From: Actinomycetes bacterium
GTDB taxonomy: Bacteria > Actinomycetota > Actinomycetes > Mycobacteriales > Micromonosporaceae
DNA length: 14,023 nucleotides
Reading direction: 5' to 3'
Assembly (NCBI GenBank): GCA_023402505.1
Contig: JAEYGD010000524.1
Span: 1-14,023 of the forward strand
Both the position numbers and the translations under genes were made by a program. This document shows positions 1-5,563 of the stretch, one piece after another; position 1 is the stretch's first letter, and each line of letters begins with the position of its first letter. The notes under the pieces were generated by a model that saw only the letters and a program-made list of their open reading frames with translations, had not been told where the DNA came from and made no database searches.

Positions 1-72
1 GAGTACGTGGTCACCGACGTGCCGGAGAGCGGCGTCGCCACCTACCCGCCCGAGCCACGCCGCGGTCTCTGA
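1..72 (+). CDS. C-terminal end of an unidentified protein (partial)
   Basis: An open frame enters from the left edge and stops at TGA 70-72, giving 23 residues ending in PPEPRRGL. The third codon position is almost always G or C, as expected for a real gene here, and a strong hairpin follows 12 nt after the stop. Too little is present to name a family. It converges on the AidB-type gene. Confidence 0.6.
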   Translation, partial: EYVVTDVPESGVATYPPEPRRGL

Positions 73-83
73 CCGTCGTCGTT

Positions 84-128
84 CCGGCCGGGTCCGCTGC
101 CCTCCATCGGGGCGCCGGACCCGGCCGG
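84..128. terminator. Hairpin terminator between convergent genes
   Basis: Perfect 13-bp arms (84-96 CCGGCCGGGTCCG and 116-128 its complement) enclose a 19-nt loop that itself can form a 4-bp GCCC/GGGC stem. It lies 12 nt after the stop of the left partial gene and 46 nt beyond the stop of the convergent acyl-CoA dehydrogenase, so it can serve both strands. There is no long U-tract, which is common for actinobacterial terminators. Confidence 0.7.
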
Positions 129-174
129 TTCTGCGTGCCGGCCACTGTGTCACGCCACCGGCCTTCGGCGGCCG

Positions 175-1803
175 TCAGCTCAGCTTCGGCGTCGCCCGGT
201 CGATGATCGCGGCATGGTCGACGCCGGCCGGCAACGTCCCGTACGCGTAGCCGTGCGCGCCGCCCAGGCGGGACGCGCAGAAGGCGTCGGCGACGGCGGG
301 GTGGCCGTGCCGGACCAGCAGCGAGCCCTGCAGGACGAGGGCGAGGCGTTCCACCAGGTGCCGGGCCCGCAGCTCCGCCTCGGCCGGGTCGGCCAGGTCC
401 GCCCGCAGCCGCCGTACCGCGCCGTCGAGCCGGGCGTCCGCACCGGTCGCCGCGTCCACCTCGGCCTCGAAGGCGGCCAGGACCTGCGGCTCCCGGGTCA
501 GGGCCCGCAGGACGTCCAGCGCGGCCACGTTGCCCGAGCCCTCCCAGATCGAGTTCAGGGGCGACTCACGGAACAGCCGCGGCATGCCGGACTCCTCCAC
601 GTAGCCGTTGCCGCCGAGACATTCCAGGGCCTCGGCCGCGTGCCCGGGCCAGCGCTTGCACACCCAGTACTTGCCGACGGCGAGGGCGAGCCGCTTGAAC
701 GCGGTCTCCCCGGCGTCACCCCGCGCCGAACGGTCCGTCGCGCCCGCCAGCCGCAGCATGAGTACGGTGGCGGCCTCCGACTCCACCGCCAGGTCGGCCA
801 GGACGTTGCGCATCAGTGGCTGGTCGACCAGGTAGCGACCGAACGCCGCCCGGTGCGCCGCGTGGTGGACGGCCGTGACGACGCCCTGCCGCATCCCGGC
901 GGCGGCGCCGATGAGGCAGTCGAGCCGGGTCAGGTTGACCATGTCGATGATCGTGCGTACGCCCCGGCCCTCGTCGCCGACCCGCCAAGCCACCGCGTGC
1001 TCGTACTCGATCTCGGACGAGGCGTTCGACCGGTTGCCGAGCTTGTCCTTGAGCCGCATCAGCCGCATCGGGTTGCGGGTGCCGTCGGGCAGCACCCGGG
1101 GCACGAGGAAGCAGGTGAGCCCGCCGGGAGCCTGGGCGAGGGTGAGGAAGAGGTCGCAGGTCGGCGCGGAGGTGAACCACTTGTGCCCGACCAGCCGGTA
1201 GGTGCCGTCCGACTCGGGCCGGGCGGTGGTGGTGTTGGCGCGGACGTCCGAGCCGCCCTGCTTCTCGGTCATCGACATGCCCGCGAGCAGCCCTCGCTTG
1301 CCCAGCGGCGGGCGCAGCCCCGGGTCGTAGGTGGACGCGGCCAGCAGCGGCTCGTACCGTTCGGCCAACTCCGGGGCGTGCCGCAGCGCCGGTACCGCCG
1401 CGTACGTCATCGAGATCGGGCAGCCGTGGCCGGCGTCCGGCCGCCAGGTGTAGAACTTGGCCGCGCGGGCGACGTGTGAACCTGGCCGGTCGTCGGCCCA
1501 CGGCGCGGCGTGCAGGCCGTACGTCACCGCGGTCCGCATCAGTTCGTGCCAGGACGGGTGGAACTCCACCTCGTCGACCCGGTGGCCGTAGCGGTCGTGG
1601 GTGCGCAGGACCGGCGGGTGCTCGTTGGCGAGCCGCCCGTGCTCGATCGCCTCCGCGCCGCCGCCGAGCCGGCCAAGGTCGTGCAGCTCGGCGGTCGCCC
1701 AGCCGGCGCCCTCCCGCTCGACCCCCTCCAGCAGCGCCGGGTCGTCCGCCGCGTCGTAGCCGACCAGGGGCGGCACCTGGTTGAAGACCTCGTGTGTGAT
1801 CAC
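175..1803 (-). CDS. aidB: AidB-family acyl-CoA dehydrogenase-like flavoprotein
   Basis: The predicted protein has 542 aa, matching E. coli AidB (about 541 aa). It reads like AidB throughout: HEVFNQ at the N-terminus, REGAGW, GRLANEHPP, MTEKQGGSDVRANTT, YRLVGHKWF, RLKDKLGNRSNASSE, GGNGYVEESGMPRLFRE and NSIWEGSGN. The Glu in the last motif (about residue 421) is the usual acyl-CoA dehydrogenase catalytic position. In E. coli AidB is an FAD protein induced during alkylation stress that binds DNA; its true substrate is unsettled, so only the family is certain here. The GTG start at 1803-1801 shares bases with the TGA of the upstream TetR gene (GTGA), giving translational coupling. The frame stays open upstream, but that stretch is an Arg/Pro-rich shadow of the TetR gene. 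Regulation is probably by that TetR protein rather than by Ada. Confidence 0.92.
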   Translation of the reverse strand: MITHEVFNQVPPLVGYDAADDPALLEGVEREGAGWATAELHDLGRLGGGAEAIEHGRLANEHPPVLRTHDRYGHRVDEVEFHPSWHELMRTAVTYGLHAAPWADDRPGSHVARAAKFYTWRPDAGHGCPISMTYAAVPALRHAPELAERYEPLLAASTYDPGLRPPLGKRGLLAGMSMTEKQGGSDVRANTTTARPESDGTYRLVGHKWFTSAPTCDLFLTLAQAPGGLTCFLVPRVLPDGTRNPMRLMRLKDKLGNRSNASSEIEYEHAVAWRVGDEGRGVRTIIDMVNLTRLDCLIGAAAGMRQGVVTAVHHAAHRAAFGRYLVDQPLMRNVLADLAVESEAATVLMLRLAGATDRSARGDAGETAFKRLALAVGKYWVCKRWPGHAAEALECLGGNGYVEESGMPRLFRESPLNSIWEGSGNVAALDVLRALTREPQVLAAFEAEVDAATGADARLDGAVRRLRADLADPAEAELRARHLVERLALVLQGSLLVRHGHPAVADAFCASRLGGAHGYAYGTLPAGVDHAAIIDRATPKLS

Positions 1804-2399
1804 GGCGAAACCCCCAGTGCGCGGTGGATGAAGCGGGTGAGGCCGGCGATGGTGTCCGGGCCGGCGACCCCGGCGGCGAGCGGGCCGACCATGGCCTCGG
1901 CGAGCGCGCCGACCAGTGCGGTGGCGGTCAGCTCCGGGTCCTGCGGGGGCAGTTCGCCGTCGGCGACGCCGTCGGCCACGTAACCGGCGATCAGGTCGGC
2001 GTGGGCCCGGCGGAACACCAGCCGCTGCGCGTCGACCGCCGGGTCGACGGGTTCGGCCAGCAGCGCGTACGCCAGGCGCGGCGACTGCAACGCCCGCCCC
2101 GCGAAGGTGGCGACGACGGCGGACAGCCGGGCCGCCGCCGTACGCTCGCGGGCCGCCGCACGGGCGACGGCGTCGATCTCGCGCTGCGACGCGGTCCGGA
2201 AGACCTCGGCGAACAGCTCGGCCTTCGTCGGGAAGTGCCGGTAGACGCTGCCGGTGGCGATGCCGGCCCGTTCGGCGACGGCGGCGACGGTGCAGCCCGC
2301 GTACCCGTGCTCGGCCATGATCTCCAGCGCCGCCGCGATCGTCCGCTCGCGGGACGCGCTGAGCCGGGCCCTGACCCGCTCGGTCGTCCGGTACGCCAC
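1800..2399 (-). CDS. TetR/AcrR-family transcriptional regulator
   Basis: A 199-aa protein with a typical TetR N-terminal DNA-binding domain: a helix from about residue 18 (RERTIAAALEIMAEHGY) and a helix-turn-helix at about 37-56 (TVAAVAERAGIATGSVYRHF, then PTKAELF). The Ala-rich all-helical C-terminus is the usual variable ligand and dimer domain. I chose the GTG at 2399. The frame also continues to a TTG at 2435, but that start would place a 28-bp palindrome inside the coding sequence and has no better ribosome site. With the GTG start, a TTCAAT -10-like hexamer ends 6 nt before it, as for a leaderless mRNA. The stop overlaps the start of the aidB-like gene by 2 nt, so the two form one operon. 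The likely role is a repressor of its own operon, with an acyl-CoA or fatty acid-like ligand possible but unproven. Confidence 0.9.
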   Translation of the reverse strand: MAYRTTERVRARLSASRERTIAAALEIMAEHGYAGCTVAAVAERAGIATGSVYRHFPTKAELFAEVFRTASQREIDAVARAAARERTAAARLSAVVATFAGRALQSPRLAYALLAEPVDPAVDAQRLVFRRAHADLIAGYVADGVADGELPPQDPELTATALVGALAEAMVGPLAAGVAGPDTIAGLTRFIHRALGVSP

Positions 2400-2400
2400 G

Positions 2401-2428
2401 CAAGAATTGAACCATCGTTCACTTCTTG
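2401..2428. promoter_or_regulatory. Near-perfect 28-bp palindrome, probable TetR operator
   Basis: The arms are CAAGAA-N-TGAAC-N-A and T-N-GTTCA-N-TTCTTG; 12 of the 14 base pairs are complementary, failing only at 2407/2422 and 2413/2416. It ends 1 nt before the proposed GTG start of the TetR gene. On the minus strand it contains the -10-like TTCAAT and ends beside a TTGCCG -35-like hexamer 18 nt upstream of it. Binding here would block the promoter, so autorepression is the natural reading. It also lies about 110 nt from the divergent GNAT gene. Confidence 0.7.
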
Positions 2429-2528
2429 CCGGCAAGGGGCGCGGCGGCGGTGTCGCGTCAGCTCGACGAGCTGACCGGCGGCGTCAGGCCCCCAGCGGTA
2501 GGCCGTCCCCCGCCGCCGGCCCGGCCGC

Positions 2529-2534
2529 TATCGT
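2529..2534 (+). promoter_or_regulatory. -10-like TATCGT, leaderless geometry
   Basis: TATCGT fits the TANNNT -10 pattern and ends 6 nt before the GNAT ATG at 2541, so transcription would start at or very near the A of ATG. No Shine-Dalgarno sequence precedes this ATG. No convincing -35 is visible. Confidence 0.4.
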
Positions 2535-2540
2535 CGCCGG

Positions 2541-3089
2541 ATGCCGGAACTGATCGCACCCACCGTCCGCCTGCACAGCGCCTGGCTCGAGGCGCACCGC
2601 GAGTGGGGTCCCGGACCGCACGAGGACGGCTTCGGGCTGCGCGATTCCGACGAGGTGGAGTCGCCGGGCGGGTTCGCCGCGTGGGTGGCCCGGCTGGTCG
2701 GCGAGTCGGACCTGACGACCCCGGTGGACCAGGCCGGGGGACGCTGCACGTACCGCTGGATCGTCGAGGACGCCCGGGTGCTCGGTGGGATCGCCCTGCG
2801 ACACGAACTCGACGATGCCCGCCTGCGGGCCGTCGGCCACGTCGGCTACGGCATCCGGCCCTCGGCCCGCCGCCGCGGGCTGGCCACCTGGGCGCTGGGC
2901 CGGATGCTGGGCGAGGCGCGACGGCTCGGCCTGGACCGGGTGCTGATCGTCTGCGCGGACGACAACATCGCCTCGGCGAGGACGATCGAGCGCCACGGCG
3001 GCGTGCTGGAGGACGTCCGGGACACCGGACCCGGGCGCGCTCGGCGCTACCGGGTGCCGACTCCCCGGCTCGCGCCGCCCCGCGACTGA
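2541..3089 (+). CDS. GNAT-family N-acetyltransferase
   Basis: A 182-aa single-domain protein. Residues about 98-120 (VGHVGYGIRPSARRRGLAT) are GNAT motif A, with the Arg-rich R-x-x-x-R-x-G-L-A acetyl-CoA pyrophosphate loop; about 137-154 (VCADDNIASARTIERHGG) is motif B, the Asn/Ser-containing segment seen in RimJ/RimL-like and aminoglycoside-type acetyltransferases. The substrate cannot be read from sequence. The ATG at 2541 follows a -10-like hexamer by 6 nt, suggesting a leaderless message. The gene is divergent from the TetR-aidB operon and its stop is only 13 nt from the stop of the convergent small membrane protein gene. Confidence 0.88.
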   Translation: MPELIAPTVRLHSAWLEAHREWGPGPHEDGFGLRDSDEVESPGGFAAWVARLVGESDLTTPVDQAGGRCTYRWIVEDARVLGGIALRHELDDARLRAVGHVGYGIRPSARRRGLATWALGRMLGEARRLGLDRVLIVCADDNIASARTIERHGGVLEDVRDTGPGRARRYRVPTPRLAPPRD

Positions 3090-3102
3090 GCAAGCCCTGC
3101 CG

Positions 3103-3258
3103 CTACCGGTTGCGCCGGGCGGCCCGTACGCCGAACACGACCGCACCGACGACGAGCACGGCGCCGATCAGCTGGAGGCCCGGTGAGTCGTCGGCGCCCC
3201 CGTACACGACGGCGGCGACGCCGACCACGATGGCGAGGACGGCGAGGACGTACCTCAT
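3103..3258 (-). CDS. Small two-TM membrane protein, third gene of the DUF2975/XRE operon
   Basis: A 51-aa protein with two hydrophobic stretches (about residues 3-18, MRYVLAVLAIVVGVAAV, and 30-44, GAVLVVGAVVFGV) separated by a short polar Gly/Asp turn, ending in RAARRNR. The basic C-terminus suggests both ends lie in the cytoplasm. ATG at 3258 overlaps the TGA of the XRE gene by ATGA, so it is translated as part of the operon. The frame is open further upstream, but that part is a shadow of the XRE gene. No family is recognised. Its position suggests it works with the DUF2975 membrane protein. Confidence 0.75.
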   Translation of the reverse strand: MRYVLAVLAIVVGVAAVVYGGADDSPGLQLIGAVLVVGAVVFGVRAARRNR

Positions 3259-3494
3259 GGCGTTTCCCTCCCGGGTGTTGGTGGCTCCGGCTCCTCGACG
3301 TACTCGAGCAGGTCGCCGGGCTGGCAGTCGAGCACCCGGCACATCGCCTCCAGGGTGCTGAAGCGGACGGCCTTGGCGCGGCCGTTCTTCAGCACGGCCA
3401 CGTTCGCCGGGGTGAGCCCGACCCGCTCGGCGAACTCCCCGACGCTCATCTTGCGCTTGGCCAACTCGACGTCGATGCGCACGACGATGGGCAT
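3255..3494 (-). CDS. YozG-like XRE-family helix-turn-helix regulator
   Basis: A 79-aa protein that is almost entirely one Cro/CI-type helix-turn-helix domain. It contains LAKRKMSVGEFAERVGLTP and ANVAVLKNGRAKAVRFSTLE, then the signature CRVLDCQPGDLLEY. This closely follows Bacillus YozG-type regulators, which are about 70-85 aa. The ATG at 3494 overlaps the stop of the DUF2975 gene by one base (TGATG), and its own stop overlaps the next start (ATGA). The short Glu/Pro-rich tail is probably disordered. Pairing of this HTH type with a DUF2975 membrane protein is a recurrent arrangement; the likely role is repressor of its own operon at the inverted repeat 3992-4014. Confidence 0.93.
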   Translation of the reverse strand: MPIVVRIDVELAKRKMSVGEFAERVGLTPANVAVLKNGRAKAVRFSTLEAMCRVLDCQPGDLLEYVEEPEPPTPGRETP

Positions 3495-3973
3495 CAGATC
3501 ACCGCTTCCATGTCGGTGCGCAGCGTGGTGGCCTGCCGCAGCAGCGCACGCATGACCACCATCAGCAGCCCCAGCACCGTCACGCCCACCACCATCACGA
3601 ACAGCAGGAGCGGCAGACCCGGGTCGCCCGCGTTGAAGCCGACGTAGAGGAACACGCCCACCAGCACCAGCCACGCGGCACCGACGGCCCAGACGATCGC
3701 GTCCACCCAGACCAGGGACTCCTCGCTGAAGATGCGGTCGTCCTTGACCCGGGTCAGCAGCTTCCAGGTGGACACGATCACCACCTGGACACACAGCACC
3801 AGGAAGACCGACACGATGGTCGCGGGCCACCTGAGGTACGCGAAATCCGGGGACTCCTTCGCCATGTGGGCGAACTGACCGGGCAACGACATGGTCTGGA
3901 GCAGGACCAGGACGCCGAACAGCACCACGAGGAAGACTCTGAGGGCGGCCACCGCCCGATGTTCTGTCAACAC
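3494..3973 (-). CDS. DUF2975 four-TM membrane protein
   Basis: A 159-aa integral membrane protein with four hydrophobic helices at about residues 9-28, 50-70, 91-113 and 119-142. Between helices 2 and 3 is the polar segment RVKDDRIFSEESLVWVDAI, typical of DUF2975 proteins. The function of the family is not established. The start is GTG at 3973, with no Shine-Dalgarno, placed 6 nt after the -10 of a near-consensus promoter, so the mRNA is probably leaderless. It is the first gene of a three-gene operon with overlaps of 1 and 4 nt. The neighbouring regulator suggests expression is induced by some envelope or small-molecule signal. Confidence 0.9.
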   Translation of the reverse strand: MLTEHRAVAALRVFLVVLFGVLVLLQTMSLPGQFAHMAKESPDFAYLRWPATIVSVFLVLCVQVVIVSTWKLLTRVKDDRIFSEESLVWVDAIVWAVGAAWLVLVGVFLYVGFNAGDPGLPLLLFVMVVGVTVLGLLMVVMRALLRQATTLRTDMEAVI

Positions 3974-3979
3974 AGATCG

Positions 3980-4008
3980 ACTATCAGTCAGAACCTATCG
4001 AATGTCAA
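3980..4008 (-). promoter_or_regulatory. Near-consensus promoter TTGACA-17-GATAGT
   Basis: On the minus strand a perfect TTGACA (4008-4003) is followed after exactly 17 nt by GATAGT (3985-3980), then 6 nt before the GTG start at 3973. The transcription start therefore falls on or beside the start codon. This is the best -35/-10 pair in the window. Confidence 0.75.
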
Positions 4009-4014
4009 TAGGTT
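3992..4014. promoter_or_regulatory. Inverted repeat over the -35, probable XRE operator
   Basis: AACCTAT (3992-3998) and ATAGGTT (4008-4014) are perfect 7-bp arms around a 9-nt spacer. The -35 element lies between and partly inside the arms, so a bound dimer would exclude RNA polymerase. It is the obvious target for the XRE protein of the same operon. Confidence 0.6.
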
Positions 4015-4025
4015 TGCCCGACGCG

Positions 4026-4619
4026 CTACCGGTCGGTGCCCGCGGGCCGCTTGGGCGTCCGGTCGCTGCTCGCTCTGCTCCGGTGCCGGCGCAGCGCCAC
4101 GGCGACCAGTCCGGCAGCGAGGACCGTCAGCATGGCACCGGTCGCCAGCCACCAACGGTCCGGCAACCGCACCGGCGCTGGTGCGGCCGTGGCAGACGTC
4201 GGGGCGGTCGCAGGTCTGGTCGGCGGTTGCGCAGGGTTGGGCGGTTGCGCGGGGGTGGGCTGCTGCGCGGGGGTGGGCGCGACCGCGATTCCCGCGCACA
4301 GCCCAGTGACGCCGTCGATCGAATTCACGCGGTAGCGCGTGTTCACGCTGAAGTCGTAGCCGCAGTTGGCCTCGTGGCGGCCCACCCGCAAGCCGAGCGT
4401 GCCCGCTCCTCGCAGGCTGCCCTTCTCGACCGACTCCACCGCCAGTTCGATCCCGGTGTCCGTCACCTTCTTGACCGTGCCGACGACGATCAGGTCGGCT
4501 CGCTCGTCCACCTGGTCGGGTCGCACGCAACTGCAGGCCCAGGCAGGCTCTGCTGGCGATGCGACGAGGCCGAGGCCGAGAACGGTCAGGACACACAGAA
4601 CCGCGGCACGCAGTTTCAC
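4026..4619 (-). CDS. Secreted, membrane-anchored TIMP/NTR-like protein with Pro-rich stalk
   Basis: A 197-aa protein starting at GTG 4619. Residues 1-28 form a signal peptide (KLR, hydrophobic core, then EPAWA), and the predicted mature N-terminus is Cys29-Ser-Cys31. A Cys-x-Cys immediately after the signal peptide followed by a small beta-rich domain (residues about 32-115, with Cys86 and Cys108) is the hallmark of TIMP/netrin-like OB folds; two disulfides are possible. A stalk of PTPAQ/PNPAQ repeats (about 115-150) leads to a TM helix (about 157-176) and the basic tail RRHRSR. It should therefore be displayed outside the membrane. Function is unknown; a metalloprotease-inhibitor role is only a possibility. 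No clear ribosome site supports the GTG, but upstream sequence lacks protein character. It could instead be read as a lipoprotein, though a proper lipobox is lacking. Confidence 0.75.
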   Translation of the reverse strand: MKLRAAVLCVLTVLGLGLVASPAEPAWACSCVRPDQVDERADLIVVGTVKKVTDTGIELAVESVEKGSLRGAGTLGLRVGRHEANCGYDFSVNTRYRVNSIDGVTGLCAGIAVAPTPAQQPTPAQPPNPAQPPTRPATAPTSATAAPAPVRLPDRWWLATGAMLTVLAAGLVAVALRRHRSRASSDRTPKRPAGTDR

Positions 4620-4725
4620 ACCGTCATCGACGCCCCGACGGCCCCGGAGGTTCCACGGCTCATGGATGTCCGGTAACGGCTTCGGTACGCCGCCGCCTTC
4701 TTCGGGCACCTCTTCGACAAGCCAG

Positions 4726-4860
4726 CCGGCGGTCCTGGAGACCAGCAACCCCGACAACGTCGAGGTGTACGGCCGCGCCGGCTGGGAGGTGGTGGGCACG
4801 TTCGCGGAACCCCTGCCGACCTGGGTCATGCGGCAACCGATTCGGCCACGTGAGTTGTAG
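4726..4860 (+). pseudogene. C-terminal relic of a GNAT acetyltransferase
   Basis: The frame ending at TAG 4858-4860 reads PAVLETSNPDNVEVYGRAGWEVV and then PLPTWVMRQ. LETSNPxNVxxYxRxGxEVV is the characteristic last strand-helix of many actinobacterial GNAT proteins. Nothing upstream in any frame supplies an acetyl-CoA-binding motif A, and the opposite strand carries the start of another gene, so only about 45 C-terminal residues survive. Its stop codon overlaps the -10 of the next gene. Confidence 0.55.
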
Positions 4861-4863
4861 GGT
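4858..4863 (+). promoter_or_regulatory. -10-like TAGGGT, leaderless geometry
   Basis: TAGGGT ends 7 nt before the hydrolase ATG at 4871, and no Shine-Dalgarno is present. The same hexamer at nearly the same distance precedes ricT (12833-12828, minus). No good -35 is seen. Confidence 0.4.
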
Positions 4864-4870
4864 CGCCCGC

Positions 4871-5407
4871 ATGGCTGACGCTGTCGTGATTCCCGGCGGT
4901 AGGTTCGGGCCGGGCGCTCCCCTGCTGATGTACGCCGGCGATGCGGCGGCGCAACGCGGCGCGGCAGTACACCGGCACTCGTGGTCGCAGGAGTTTCCGG
5001 AGCCTGACCAGCCACACATCGAGAGCTGGGTCGGTGGTGAGATCGTTCCACTGCTCGACACCATCGGCGGTCGTCCACTGCTGATCGGCAAATCGCTCGG
5101 TACGAACGCGGCAGCGATCGCCGCCGAAAGATCCTTGCCCGCCGTGTGGCTCACACCCCTGCTCACCCTGCCGTGGGTGACCGATGCGTTGGGCCGTGCG
5201 ACCGCACCGTTCCTGCTCGTGGGTGGCACTGCCGACGAGGTCTGGGACGGTGCCGTCGCCCGCCGGCTGTCACCCCATGTGCTGGAGGTGGAGGGCGCGG
5301 ACCACGGGATGTACGTACCCGGCCCGCTCACCGAGTCGATCGCGGTACTCGGTCACGTCGTGGTCGCCGTGGAGGAGTTCCTCGACACCATCGGCTGGCC
5401 GAACTAG
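4871..5407 (+). CDS. Small alpha/beta hydrolase
   Basis: A 178-aa protein with a compact alpha/beta hydrolase layout. The nucleophile elbow is GKSLGT with Ser75, the acid is likely Asp122 (LLVGGTADEVWD) and the base His145 (EGADHGMYV). There is no signal peptide, so it should be cytoplasmic. The lid region is short, as in the KANL3/Tex30-like small hydrolases, and the Lys in the elbow (GKS rather than the common GHS) fits that subgroup. The substrate is unknown. The ATG at 4871 is chosen because the protein has no family-like sequence upstream and a -10-like hexamer ends 7 nt before it. A hairpin follows 12 nt after the stop. Confidence 0.85.
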   Translation: MADAVVIPGGRFGPGAPLLMYAGDAAAQRGAAVHRHSWSQEFPEPDQPHIESWVGGEIVPLLDTIGGRPLLIGKSLGTNAAAIAAERSLPAVWLTPLLTLPWVTDALGRATAPFLLVGGTADEVWDGAVARRLSPHVLEVEGADHGMYVPGPLTESIAVLGHVVVAVEEFLDTIGWPN

Positions 5408-5418
5408 TCACCTGGACC

Positions 5419-5447
5419 CACGTCGCTGCAGCGCTGGCGGCGACGTG
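5419..5447 (+). terminator. Hairpin after the alpha/beta hydrolase
   Basis: CACGTCGC (5419-5426) pairs with GCGACGTG (5440-5447) around a 13-nt loop, 12 nt after the hydrolase stop. There is no U-tract, so it is a modest terminator candidate. Confidence 0.5.
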
Positions 5448-5493
5448 ATCGACCGTGGAAAGGGGCCAAGCCGAGGAACTGGAGACCCCCGCT

Positions 5494-5539
5494 GGCCTGG
5501 CGCGGAACGCGGCCCAGAGGGAGCCTTCCGCGCCAGGCC
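5494..5539. terminator. Strong hairpin between convergent hydrolase and LamG genes
   Basis: Perfect 14-bp arms (5494-5507 GGCCTGGCGCGGAA and 5526-5539 its complement) with an 18-nt loop. It sits 25 nt beyond the stop of the minus-strand LamG gene and 87 nt beyond the plus-strand hydrolase stop, and can end both transcripts. Confidence 0.75.
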
Positions 5540-5563
5540 CGGCGTGGGTCGTCGAGCGTCGGT

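Noticed and set aside
1804..2415. N-terminal extension of the AidB-type protein by 204 residues
   Set aside because: It is Arg/Gly/Pro-rich low-complexity sequence produced by reading the TetR gene in another frame; the AidB family length and the GTGA overlap place the start at 1803.
2400..2435. TTG start of the TetR gene at 2435
   Set aside because: It would put the 28-bp palindrome inside the coding region; the GTG at 2399 directly after it fits promoter and operator better.
4559..4870. N-terminal extension of the alpha/beta hydrolase
   Set aside because: The upstream residues are Arg-rich and cross the GNAT relic and the promoter; the fold starts naturally at ATG 4871.
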